From Candidatus Magasanikiibacteriota bacterium (lineage in GTDB: Bacteria; Patescibacteriota; Patescibacteriia; Magasanikbacterales; UBA922): a stretch of DNA of 22,977 nucleotides. Below the pieces are notes generated by a model. The model was not told the DNA's origin. It saw only the letters and a list, made by a program, of their open reading frames with translations, and ran no database searches. Positions 14,343 through 21,061 of this stretch are shown here, piece after piece. The translations under genes were made by a program, and so were the position numbers. The stretch spans positions 1 to 22,977 of the forward strand of contig JAHFIE010000008.1 of NCBI GenBank assembly GCA_023246565.1, read 5' to 3'. Position 1 is the first letter of the stretch, and each line of letters starts with the position of its first letter.

Positions 14343-15686
14343 TTATTTTGAATTAAAAGTTGGATAATAGTCAGCGCTTAGGTAAAATCTGGTTATCGGT
14401 CCGAAATTCCCCCAAGCAGGACTAATTCCTACATTGGCTTGAAATTCAGCCAAGGCGGCACGAGTATAAACACCAAAATAACCAGTAGGTCCTATTCGTG
14501 ACAGCTCTCGAGCAGCAGGACCATAATTTTCAGAAATCAAAAATTGTTGAAGAATCTTTACTTCATTACCACGATTTCCTTTGTAAAGATTAAACGCAAT
14601 GGTTTGAATCGGTGTTTGAATTGGTTCAATGAGATCAAAAACAGTCGACTCAATTGGTTTATTACCTTCACCCATCACCGGCGTTGTCAAAATTATTGGT
14701 TGAATAACCGGTAAAACTCCAAACCCGATTACACTATTTGGTAACGGATTGGATTGTACCGGAGTTGATGCAGGTGCCGGATTAGAAATTATTACAGGAG
14801 TAGGAGTTGGAGTTGGTGTAGGAGTTGGTGTAGGAGTTGGAGTTGGTGTAGGAGTTGGAGTTGGTGTAGGAGTTGGAGTTGGTGTAGGAGTTGGAGTTGG
14901 TGTAGGAGTTGGTTCTGGGATAGATATAGTAGGAATAATAACCGAATTTGAATCCAATGTGACAGCAGTTTGTGCAAGCGCGCGACCATTCAATTTTGCA
15001 CCAGTCATTAGCACTATCGCTGTTTGATCCAATATATTTCCATTAAATACGGCAGTGGTACCAATTGTTGTTTGGTCGGACACAACCCAGAAAATATTAC
15101 CAGACTGAGCTCCACCGCTCAAAATAATTTTTGCGCCTGAACCGACAGTCAAAGTTCCAGCTATTTGGAAAATCCAAACATCATTTGCTCCACCGGAAAG
15201 TGTGACATCGGTCGGGATTATCAAACCAGTACCCCATTTATAAAGTCCGGGGGCAAGTGTCATTCCACCGATATTTCCCGCGCCCAATTCAGTGACCGAT
15301 GGATTTGTTCTTCCGGCAGCATCAGTGAAGGCGGTTTGCATATCACTCACAGCACTTGTCATGTTGGCAGAAGTGGGCGCTGAATAATCTGATGCATATA
15401 CTTTCCCATTCACCAGTGCGGAGGTGGAAAATACATTTGATGCATCCAGTGTCAATCCAAATCCGGTAATGGCAGTCGCGACTATTGGACTCACTCCGAT
15501 ATTTCCATTAATTGAGGTCAGGCCGGTAGTAGAAATTCCGGATTTTGTTAAAATCACAAAATTACTCGCAGACAAAAGATCAACCGGAGCTGGCCCAGCG
15601 GTAAACACCGTCAATGGCTTGGCTAAACCAATCATCATCAAAATAATGCCTACACTCACTGACAAAATTTGCTTGAATTCTTTCAT
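14343..15686 (-). CDS. Ice-binding-like (DUF3494) adhesin with Thr-Pro stalk and peptidoglycan-binding domain
   Basis: A 447-residue exported protein. After a signal peptide (residues 1-30, ending AGPAP) comes a DUF3494 ice-binding-like domain (about 35-255): APVDLLSASNFVILTKSGIS at its start, MTLAPGLYKWGTGLIIPTDV and TLSGGANDVWIFQIAGTLTV, and QSGNIFWVVSDQTTIGTTAV are typical of this beta-solenoid family. A Thr-Pro repeat (about 257-297) forms a stiff stalk encoded by an 18-bp tandem repeat. The C-terminal ~75 residues (YKGNRGNEVKILQQFLISEN, then GYFGVYTRAALAEFQANVGI) are a PG_binding_1 domain that should hold it on the wall. DUF3494 proteins bind ice in cold-adapted species, but many mesophilic members appear to be adhesins. 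Attachment of the cell to a surface or host is therefore plausible inference. First of a two-gene pair with the 14319 gene. Confidence 0.88.
   Translation of the reverse strand: MKEFKQILSVSVGIILMMIGLAKPLTVFTAGPAPVDLLSASNFVILTKSGISTTGLTSINGNIGVSPIVATAITGFGLTLDASNVFSTSALVNGKVYASDYSAPTSANMTSAVSDMQTAFTDAAGRTNPSVTELGAGNIGGMTLAPGLYKWGTGLIIPTDVTLSGGANDVWIFQIAGTLTVGSGAKIILSGGAQSGNIFWVVSDQTTIGTTAVFNGNILDQTAIVLMTGAKLNGRALAQTAVTLDSNSVIIPTISIPEPTPTPTPTPTPTPTPTPTPTPTPTPTPTPTPTPTPTPTPVIISNPAPASTPVQSNPLPNSVIGFGVLPVIQPIILTTPVMGEGNKPIESTVFDLIEPIQTPIQTIAFNLYKGNRGNEVKILQQFLISENYGPAARELSRIGPTGYFGVYTRAALAEFQANVGISPAWGNFGPITRFYLSADYYPTFNSK
14801..14912. repeat. 18-bp tandem repeat encoding the Thr-Pro stalk
   Basis: The plus-strand unit TAGGAGTTGGAGTTGGTG occurs at 14801-14818, 14831-14848, 14849-14866, 14867-14884 and 14885-14902, with one 12-bp short unit at 14819-14830 and a partial copy to 14912. 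Each unit encodes three Thr-Pro pairs on the minus strand. All units are multiples of 6 bp, so slippage changes stalk length without breaking the frame. Confidence 0.95.
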
Positions 15687-15758
15687 ATAATTTTTTGGTA
15701 GTTACTTATTTTGAATTATTGTTATTTAGCAATTGTTCGACCTCAATCGCCACGACCT

Positions 15759-16247
15759 TTAATTAACTACTTGCGGATATTTTATTTTAAACGCATCGGA
15801 ATAAACACATTCTCCCATACAATCTGGTTGCCAATAACCATAGTCACGCTCTCTTTTGCCAAAACTAAATTCCTCAGTTCCATATTGTTTCTCACTGCCA
15901 AAAATTCCAACCACGTCATATTCTTCTCCGACATTTTGTGACACGGTAATATAGAGCGCGACCAAATTTGTTCCGTCTTCATTGTTATAATCAATGTAGG
16001 GATTAACAAACTTTTCTTCCAGTTTTTTCTTTTCTACTCTCCCTTCAGGAGTATTGTTAAGTAATCCCGATCGGCTATAAACCACTACAGGAAATTTTAT
16101 TCTGTCGACCGTGTTCACCGACACTGACGTCGATAAGGACTTTATGATGACAGACTTTTGCCAAGCATAAACTCCACTACCGACGACAATGGCAGTAATG
16201 ACGATGGCGGCAATAATTGATCCCACGCTAGATTTCTTTTGTTCCAT
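15759..16247 (-). CDS. Short membrane-anchored extracytoplasmic protein; N-terminus paralogous to the 18238 gene
   Basis: A 162-residue protein beginning MEQKKSSVGSIIAAIVITAI, with one membrane helix (about residues 10-30, ending GSGVYAWQ). The same start design (MEQ-K-S, then an I/V-rich helix ending GVYxWQ) is found in the protein encoded at 18238-18762. The outer part is charged, with a Cys pair near the end (DCMGECVYSDAF), and no recognised family. GGAG lies seven bases before the ATG, one of the few host starts with a plausible ribosome site. It lies 72 bases before the DUF3494 gene, on the same strand. An anchored accessory protein of the surface cluster is the best description; a specific role cannot be inferred. 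Confidence 0.75.
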   Translation of the reverse strand: MEQKKSSVGSIIAAIVITAIVVGSGVYAWQKSVIIKSLSTSVSVNTVDRIKFPVVVYSRSGLLNNTPEGRVEKKKLEEKFVNPYIDYNNEDGTNLVALYITVSQNVGEEYDVVGIFGSEKQYGTEEFSFGKRERDYGYWQPDCMGECVYSDAFKIKYPQVVN

Positions 16248-16299
16248 ACGTTTTCTCCAGTTATCTTTAACTTCAAAGTTTCCAAATGATTTAGAAACT

Positions 16300-17135
16300 T
16301 AGTTGGTAGGCAAGGGTTTCCAGTCTTGCCGAGTCTGTTGTATGGAAGCGAGTTCCGACTGTCCCGACTGTCTTCATCTTGCGATGAATTCAGTCAGAGA
16401 TGGTCAGAACTGGGTGATCTGACATACACCGGGCGTTGACATCCCGTATGTCTCTGAATCATGCCCACTGTAAAGCTCCATTTTCCAATGGATATGCCTT
16501 AGACATATGGTCACTGATGTCTTTTCAGGAAAAGCCTCACAATTGAGGCACGCCAGCGAAAAACTCTCACTGCTACTACCAGTCGACTTAATTATCTGCG
16601 AGTCGTCAGGTATCCAATCGATGAACGTGCCATAGTCCTCAACAGAAAATCCTTGATGGCCGAATCTATTAGTAACTTCTCCTACTTTCTTGCCCTTGTA
16701 GAGCATCTCGAACACGGGAGGTTCGACAGAAGTAGAACTGATAACAGAAAGGCTCATTCCTGCATGAAAGAGAGGTCCACATGGCCCGGTGATAGTCGGA
16801 CTGAACAACTTATTCCCCCCCATGCTCGAGAGGATGATACTCAGCTTCGGGGACTTGATCCCATGGTGGCTGACCATCTCGGCCATCCTCATACAGGCCT
16901 CAATCTCCTCCACGTCCGTGGTGAGGCAGATGTCGCCACTACCGCAATCAGAGGACTCGACAATAGTGCCGTACTGGAGATCATCCAAGCCACAGCCATG
17001 GATCAGCGAAGCCAAGAAGAGCGCGATGATGATACACTTAGACATTGGATTCCCTCTGTCTTTTCCTTGATGGTGTAAAGAGCTTAACAAGCCCTTGAAG
17101 GAGCCGGGAAAATTCCCGCGCCTCTAAAAAGAGCT
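16300..17135. other. Compositionally distinct segment, probably acquired
   Basis: GC content by eye is close to 50% here and falls below 40% on both sides. The left edge carries a hairpin, GGCAAG (16309-16314) with CTTGCC (16325-16330), just downstream of the lipoprotein gene and without a T-run. It also has a direct repeat CGACTGTC (16357-16373). The right edge has the 14-base palindrome CGGGAAAATTCCCG (17105-17118) followed by a small CTCT/AGAG hairpin. No flanking direct repeats or integrase were found, so mechanism and exact limits are unknown. Confidence 0.4.
16404..17045 (-). CDS. Cys-rich predicted lipoprotein, function unknown, likely acquired
   Basis: A 213-residue protein from ATG 17045-17043, chosen because AGAGGG stands about six bases upstream; an in-frame upstream extension to 17090 lacks such support. 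MSKCIIIALFLASLIHGC is a lipoprotein-type signal with an acceptable but not ideal lipobox (Cys18 preceded by I-H-G). The mature chain contains further cysteines at SSDCGSGDIC, IEACMRMAE, GPCGPLF, CLNCEAF and GVCQITQF, mostly paired, suggesting disulphides in an extracytoplasmic domain. No family recognised. Codon use is more GC-rich than any neighbour except the 4503 fragment, and the canonical ribosome site is also unusual here. It sits alone between the 17149 and 15759 genes, which otherwise look like neighbours in one run. An origin in a lipoprotein-rich group such as Myxococcota is a guess. Confidence 0.65.
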   Translation of the reverse strand: MSKCIIIALFLASLIHGCGLDDLQYGTIVESSDCGSGDICLTTDVEEIEACMRMAEMVSHHGIKSPKLSIILSSMGGNKLFSPTITGPCGPLFHAGMSLSVISSTSVEPPVFEMLYKGKKVGEVTNRFGHQGFSVEDYGTFIDWIPDDSQIIKSTGSSSESFSLACLNCEAFPEKTSVTICLRHIHWKMELYSGHDSETYGMSTPGVCQITQF

Positions 17136-17148
17136 CATTATCGCAGTC

Positions 17149-17415
17149 TTATGCAGTCAAAATTCCTTGCTTATTATTCAACTTAATCACAACCAAGTAA
17201 GCAATCAAACCAATCGGCGCCAATGATCCTAAACACATGAACACAATCCAAGCCACTTTCTCATAATTGTTACTAAATTTACGACGTGAACAATCAATCA
17301 AAAGCCAAAGCCAAAAAATGAATCCGGCAATAATCGCCAATGGTCCAAAAATCATGGCTGTACTGGTTCCGAATCCATCCACCGTGGAAAAAAAATTATT
17401 GTAAGCGTTCATCAT
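17149..17415 (-). CDS. Small two-helix membrane protein, PLDc_N-like
   Basis: An 88-residue membrane protein with two helices: about residues 19-42 (AMIFGPLAIIAGFIFWLWLL) and 53-75 (VAWIVFMCLGSLAPIGLIAY). The order FWLWLLIDCSRRKF, then K-V-A-W-I-x-x-x and P-I-G-x-I-A-Y-x-x-V, is that of the phospholipase D nuclease N-terminal (PLDc_N) domain, a short membrane module that often occurs alone. The stand-alone forms have no known activity and no catalytic HKD motif is present. It lies 23 bases after the YtxH-like gene on the same strand. The start MMNAYNN has two possible ATGs three bases apart. Confidence 0.75.
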   Translation of the reverse strand: MMNAYNNFFSTVDGFGTSTAMIFGPLAIIAGFIFWLWLLIDCSRRKFSNNYEKVAWIVFMCLGSLAPIGLIAYLVVIKLNNKQGILTA

Positions 17416-17438
17416 ATAGTTAGAATTAGGTTAGTTAT

Positions 17439-17780
17439 TTATTTTTTTGTTGTTTCCTCGTCTTGTTCAGATCGATACTCCGCTTCCATTTCCTGCCATT
17501 TTTCCTCTAGTGCATTTACCAATGCTTTTTTGACATCACTCGCCATTTCTTTCTTTTTGGCATATTCCTCAACAACCGTTGTGACCAGTGTATCAAAACT
17601 TTCTTTGGTAACATCTTCAAGATTGTGGAGGCCTTTTTTCAAATGCTTGGCCAAAGTTTTGAGATCCTTTTGCAATTCTTCAGAAAGTTCCTGTCCCGAC
17701 TTGCTCATCACAAACCCGATTGCGGCTCCGGCTGCTAAAAGTCCGCCCAGTATAAGTCCTTTTTTGAATTTGTTTTCCAT
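17439..17780 (-). CDS. YtxH-like envelope protein
   Basis: A 113-residue protein with the YtxH design: a short basic N-terminus, one Gly/Ala-rich membrane helix (about residues 8-25, GLILGGLLAAGAAIGFVM), then a long charged helix rich in Lys and Glu with coiled-coil character (for example LSEELQKDLKTLAKHLKKGL), ending in an acidic tail. YtxH-family proteins are general-stress-related in Bacillus, but their biochemical role is not settled. Here it lies between two small membrane protein genes, 23 bases before the PLDc_N-like gene. The assignment rests on overall pattern. Confidence 0.75.
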   Translation of the reverse strand: MENKFKKGLILGGLLAAGAAIGFVMSKSGQELSEELQKDLKTLAKHLKKGLHNLEDVTKESFDTLVTTVVEEYAKKKEMASDVKKALVNALEEKWQEMEAEYRSEQDEETTKK

Positions 17781-17821
17781 AGAAATAAGTTATGGTTAAT
17801 AAATAGTTGTTCACTAATTTG

Positions 17822-18229
17822 TCATTTAATTTTTTTATTATTATTTGGTGGTGTGCTCACTGTTTTTTTCTCTTTCATGTACTGTTGGATTGAATTAATC
17901 AAAGCAAGAAAAAACAGAACAAATAAGAAAAAATTGGGGACGGAGCGCTTAATCACAAATTGATAGCCTTCAATTCCCACGATCATTGCCATACCGATCA
18001 TACTGGACACAAGAGCCCACAAAGGCCTTCTACTTGTCCGTGGAAATTTTTTACTAGCATACCAACCAATGCCACCAGCACCCACCGCAGCGATTAAACC
18101 AATAGTCGCCACTAAAAAATCTGAAGAAGGAGAAGGAGATTTGAAAAGGAAAAATAACGCGCTACCCAATAGAACCATAAACATCAATAGGCTAAGGTGG
18201 AGAAAATTGTTTTTTGAGTTATTATCCAT
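17822..18229 (-). CDS. Multi-pass membrane protein, function unknown
   Basis: A 135-residue protein with four predicted membrane helices: about residues 11-29 (HLSLLMFMVLLGSALFFLF), 37-57 (FLVATIGLIAAVGAGGIGWY), 70-88 (LWALVSSMIGMAMIVGIEGY) and 98-113 (FFLFVLFFLALINSI). Basic residues between helices 2 and 3 (SKKFPRTSRRP) and a basic tail suggest a cytoplasmic C-terminus. No family recognised. It starts eight bases after the stop of the 18238 gene, so the two are tightly linked. Confidence 0.75.
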   Translation of the reverse strand: MDNNSKNNFLHLSLLMFMVLLGSALFFLFKSPSPSSDFLVATIGLIAAVGAGGIGWYASKKFPRTSRRPLWALVSSMIGMAMIVGIEGYQFVIKRSVPNFFLFVLFFLALINSIQQYMKEKKTVSTPPNNNKKIK

Positions 18230-18237
18230 ACTGATTT

Positions 18238-18762
18238 TTAATATGCTTTAAAGGTCTCTAGGATTTTTTCTACTTCTTGTCTTCTTGGATATAATGATTC
18301 TGAATTATCTTGACTTCCTATTGCCGTAAAGATAAAAGAGGTGTTTTCTGCTATTTTGGTGTTAAATACAATTGGATCTTCATTGGGATTGATTTTTGCG
18401 AATTCAGCTTTTGTGTAGGCTGAAACTGCAAAAAGCGTTTCATTGTTTAAGTTAAAATTAAACGATACTGTGAGATGTTCTTCTGTGGCTTTTTCTTCTA
18501 TTACTGTGTAGCCCTGCCATGTCGGCAATAATTCTAATGAAAATCCATATTCATCGTTTTTATACGTCATTTTCGTGCTAGTTTCCGGTGTTGGCGGTTT
18601 GACTTTTGGCACCTCAGAAATTGTGGCTTCAATCTTCGGTGTGACCTGAGGAGTTTCAATAACTTTTTGCTGTTGCCAAAGGTAAACACCTCCGCCAACG
18701 ACAATTGCGGTGATAATGATCGCGAGAACAACTAGTACTGTGTTGGATTTCCCTTGTTCCAT
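18238..18762 (-). CDS. Membrane-anchored PsbP-like extracytoplasmic protein
   Basis: A 174-residue protein. The first ~30 residues (MEQGKSNTVLVVLAIIITAI, then VVGGGVYLWQQQK) form a membrane anchor like that of the 15759 gene product. A Pro/Glu/Lys linker (about 35-62) leads to a domain beginning MTYKNDEYGFSLELLPTWQG, the opening of PsbP-like/DUF1795-type domains found on many bacterial lipoproteins and anchored proteins. It ends with RRQEVEKILETFKAY, again typical of that fold. No enzymatic residues can be named; such domains generally act as extracytoplasmic binding or scaffold modules. It lies 40 bases downstream of the 18803 gene and eight bases upstream of the 17822 gene. Confidence 0.75.
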   Translation of the reverse strand: MEQGKSNTVLVVLAIIITAIVVGGGVYLWQQQKVIETPQVTPKIEATISEVPKVKPPTPETSTKMTYKNDEYGFSLELLPTWQGYTVIEEKATEEHLTVSFNFNLNNETLFAVSAYTKAEFAKINPNEDPIVFNTKIAENTSFIFTAIGSQDNSESLYPRRQEVEKILETFKAY

Positions 18763-18802
18763 ATCTTTTGGAGTTAATGAATGGAGCTAATTAGTAAAAA
18801 AA

Positions 18803-19252
18803 TTACGCGGTAGAAGGGTGATTTATTAACCGCCGAGCTTGCCCGCCCAGCCACGCTCCAAAGGTGATTCCGAGTATCCACACACCGTAAATCAGTGGTT
18901 CAAGAAATAAAAGATTATGGGAGGTTTTATCTTCTATTATATTAACGATAACAACCAAGGGCATCAGTGCTAGTGCTGATATACCCCATCTCCAGGCGTG
19001 TCCCGGACGCAGGTAACCAGCTAAAAAGCCGACTCCAAACAAAAGACCGTACATGAGAATTCTATCCGTAGCCAAATTGATAAGATTGTAAGTGTTACTG
19101 TTTGACCAGGCGATGATATAGCGTTGATCAGTTGGATATTTTATATGCAGACTTCGCAAAGGCACCAAACCCGCTATCAGGATAGAACCTAACGCGACAA
19201 TACTCACCAACAAAGAAAACAGAAAATTTTTATGACCAGTTGTTAGTTCCAT
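18803..19252 (-). CDS. Multi-pass membrane protein, function unknown
   Basis: A 149-residue integral membrane protein with about four helices: residues ~9-29 (FLFSLLVSIVALGSILIAGL), 62-80 (ILMYGLLFGVGFLAGYL), 87-107 (WRWGISALALMPLVVIVNII) and 114-136 (LLFLEPLIYGVWILGITFGA). A ~30-residue loop after helix 1 (KYPTDQRYIIAWSNSNTYNL) probably faces outward. No family recognised. It follows the Cys-rich lipoprotein gene by 19 bases and clearly belongs to the same transcription unit. Confidence 0.75.
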   Translation of the reverse strand: MELTTGHKNFLFSLLVSIVALGSILIAGLVPLRSLHIKYPTDQRYIIAWSNSNTYNLINLATDRILMYGLLFGVGFLAGYLRPGHAWRWGISALALMPLVVIVNIIEDKTSHNLLFLEPLIYGVWILGITFGAWLGGQARRLINHPSTA

Positions 19253-19271
19253 ATAAAGTTAGTGATTATTA

Positions 19272-20012
19272 CTACCCTGCTTGCCATTTTATTTCTTTTA
19301 CTTCGGCAAATTGTTCCAAATTCTTTTCCACGAATGGTTTCCAAGCGCAATAGAAAATTGAAACGCCGGACCAACCACTGGCGGAATTCATGGTCAGAAT
19401 ACCATTGGCAAAAGTGGTGCTAGCGATTCTAGTGTACGACTGGTTGAATGATTGCCTTTCAGCTGCCAAATTCAAGGTAATTTTAATTCTTTCCTCAACT
19501 GTTAATCTATTTGACACAATTTTCGTCATTTTCTTACTAAGCGCTTGCTTATAAGCCGGACTGTTCATATTTTCTCCATTACAATATTTTGATGAATCCT
19601 CGGACTTAGCCAAAAGATAATACGTAATGGTGGTTGTATCTTTGGTGATTTTTTTGGTGCATAAATATTTATCACCTTTCAAAATCGGTTCTAAATTCGC
19701 ACAACATTTTGGCGTATCAACAAATGGTGACTCACCTTCATTCATACAACCTTTTGGTTTATAACCAGAACCGGGTTTTCCGCAAACAGAATAGGCATTG
19801 TCTACTGCCACCATTTCAAGACCGACACAACATTTTGCGCGATCGCCTGGAATCTTACCATCCAATGCGCAAACATTTTCCTTCACCACAACAGTCGTCG
19901 TCGTTGGAGTGACTTGACCGGCCTGATCGTTTGTAGCTTGTTTGGCGCATCCAAAGCCGATGAATGATAATGAAAAAATAATCGCAAATATAAATAAAAT
20001 TTTTTTGGTCAT
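19272..20012 (-). CDS. Lipoprotein with duplicated Cys-rich motif and possible GerMN-like C-terminus
   Basis: A 246-residue lipoprotein: signal MTKKILFIFAIIFSLSFIGF followed by the lipobox F-G-C at Cys22. A Thr/Val-rich linker leads to two similar Cys motifs: CALDGKIPGDRAKCCVGLEM with a closing Cys in YSVCGKPG, and CMNEGESPFVDTPKCCANLE with closing YLC. Each is C-x(12-13)-K-C-C-x-x-L-E-x(n)-C, so the pair looks like an internal duplication of a small disulphide module. The C-terminal half (about 150-246) ends with GVSIFYCAWKPFVEKNLEQF and AEVKEIKW, similar in pattern to the last part of the GerMN domain in the neighbouring 20070 gene. No known family was recognised for the whole. It probably works outside the membrane next to the GerMN lipoprotein. 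Confidence 0.8.
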   Translation of the reverse strand: MTKKILFIFAIIFSLSFIGFGCAKQATNDQAGQVTPTTTTVVVKENVCALDGKIPGDRAKCCVGLEMVAVDNAYSVCGKPGSGYKPKGCMNEGESPFVDTPKCCANLEPILKGDKYLCTKKITKDTTTITYYLLAKSEDSSKYCNGENMNSPAYKQALSKKMTKIVSNRLTVEERIKITLNLAAERQSFNQSYTRIASTTFANGILTMNSASGWSGVSIFYCAWKPFVEKNLEQFAEVKEIKWQAG

Positions 20013-20069
20013 AAGATTGTGGTAATTTTATTTAATTTATAATCAATGCAGTTTCTCAAATTGTAAAAA

Positions 20070-20609
20070 TTACGGCTGTAAAATATCTTCGGTCCTCCCA
20101 TTGATTGAAATAACGACTTCATCCACGGTATCAAATTGTTTCAATGTTTCAGAAATTTGGGCAATAATCGTTGAAACTCGGCATGAACCGGCTACTCCAT
20201 TTTCAAGTTTTTCATTGAAATCCACATAGGCGATGCTATCATCTATTCTCAATGATTGGATCAATACTCCGTCCGGAATGAGTGTTACATATCCTTTACT
20301 TTTTTCATCCTCAGTAGGACCGGCAAGCAATGCTTCCAAAGATGCACGCGCTACAGCTTTAGTAAATGAAAATGAGCGGGTTGCGGCATACACATTTGAA
20401 CAATCTAACCTACTTGGTTTTTTTTCAGTGTTTGAAAAAAATAATTGAAGAGTGATTTTTTTTTCTATCGGCTGAGGAGTGACGATAATAGCTGCCCCGG
20501 TAGTATTACCGTAACTTATTCGCTCATTGTTATTTTTTGTAGCACACCCAAATCCGGCTATCAATAATAAACCAGAGACTGCGACAAAAAATAAAATTTT
20601 ATTGTTCAT
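20070..20609 (-). CDS. GerMN-domain lipoprotein
   Basis: A 179-residue lipoprotein: MNNKILFFVAVSGLLLIAGF then G-Cys22, a good lipobox (A-G-F-G-C). Residues ~52-175 form a GerMN domain: ITLQLFFSNTE, ARASLEALLAGPTEDEKSKG, YVTLIPDGVLIQSLRI, SIAYVDFNEKLENG and IIAQISETLKQFDTVDEVVI are the family's hallmark order. GerMN domains occur in Bacillus GerM (germination and sporulation) and in many wall-associated lipoproteins; they are thought to bind ligands or partners at the wall rather than catalyse. The gene overlaps the end of the ArsR-type regulator gene by 11 bases, indicating translational coupling. It should therefore be the first structural gene under that regulator. Confidence 0.88.
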   Translation of the reverse strand: MNNKILFFVAVSGLLLIAGFGCATKNNNERISYGNTTGAAIIVTPQPIEKKITLQLFFSNTEKKPSRLDCSNVYAATRSFSFTKAVARASLEALLAGPTEDEKSKGYVTLIPDGVLIQSLRIDDSIAYVDFNEKLENGVAGSCRVSTIIAQISETLKQFDTVDEVVISINGRTEDILQP

Positions 20610-20940
20610 ACCGGTTAAATTTCAAAATAATTTTGATTGCTTTGATGATTGCTTGTACAAAAGGATTTTTTCGCTCCAGTCGTGTCATTATTCTTTTGCC
20701 TTTTCGTTCCTTCTGTATAAGATTGTTGAGAACTAAAATTTTGAGATGCTGCGATGCCAATGGCAAGGAAATATCCAAAATCTCGGCGATGTCGCTGATG
20801 CTAAGTTTGGGGTAGTCGATCAACATTCGAAAAATTCGATAGCGATTAAAATCGCTTAACGCCTTGAATGTGGCAACGGTGCTTTTGTCTTCGCCATTAA
20901 ACAAGTCACGATTTTTTTGAATTTCTTTTTTGCTGAGCAT
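20599..20940 (-). CDS. ArsR-type winged-helix transcription regulator
   Basis: A 113-residue regulator from ATG 20940-20938. The winged-helix core (about residues 22-95) reads ATFKALSDFNRYRIFRMLID, then LSISDIAEILDISLPLASQH with LKILVLNNLIQKERKGKRIM forming the recognition helix and wing; this is the classical ArsR/SmtB fold. It has no cysteine and a single histidine, so the thiolate or His/Asp metal sites of metal-sensing ArsR proteins are missing. It may sense another ligand or act through protein contact or redox-independent means. The C-terminal helix is basic (AIIKAIKIILKFNRYEQ) and may aid dimerisation. Its own promoter lies within a 46-bp palindrome that reaches into its start codon, so autoregulation is strongly suggested. 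It overlaps the GerMN lipoprotein gene, placing the surface-protein run under its control. Confidence 0.88.
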   Translation of the reverse strand: MLSKKEIQKNRDLFNGEDKSTVATFKALSDFNRYRIFRMLIDYPKLSISDIAEILDISLPLASQHLKILVLNNLIQKERKGKRIMTRLERKNPFVQAIIKAIKIILKFNRYEQ

Positions 20941-21001
20941 AGTATATAGTTAAATAATTGTTTAATAATTTAACTATATACTATAATCAAAAATCTGTCA
21001 A
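20939..21001 (-). promoter_or_regulatory. Promoter and palindromic operator of the arsR-type gene and downstream run
   Basis: On the minus strand TTGACA (21001-20996), a 17-base spacer and TATAGT (20978-20973) form a near-consensus promoter. A palindrome spans 20939-20984: ATAGTATATAGTTAAAT (20939-20955) is exactly mirrored at 20968-20984, and three more inner pairs form after one mismatch. It covers the -10, the expected start site and the first bases of the start codon. A dimeric winged-helix repressor bound here would block initiation. The operator assignment is inference from symmetry and position. Confidence 0.75.
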
Positions 21002-21061
21002 TAGAATGTTTTGGGGGTATTAATTGAAAAAAACTCTAAAATAAGGTTAAATAGAGGCGCT

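Noticed and set aside
14801..14912. Regular short repeats considered as a CRISPR array
   Set aside because: The units are contiguous without spacers and lie in frame within a coding gene.
14749..15027. Plus-strand frame encoding a long Val-Gly repeat
   Set aside because: It is the antisense reading of the Thr-Pro stalk repeat of the DUF3494 gene.
16309..16330. GGCAAG/CTTGCC hairpin considered as an intrinsic terminator of the 16404 gene
   Set aside because: The stem is only six pairs and has no T-tract on the minus strand, so it was not listed as a terminator.
21011..21061. TTG start at 21011 for the flippase
   Set aside because: The added residues are not flippase-like, and the ATG at 21062 has a Shine-Dalgarno.
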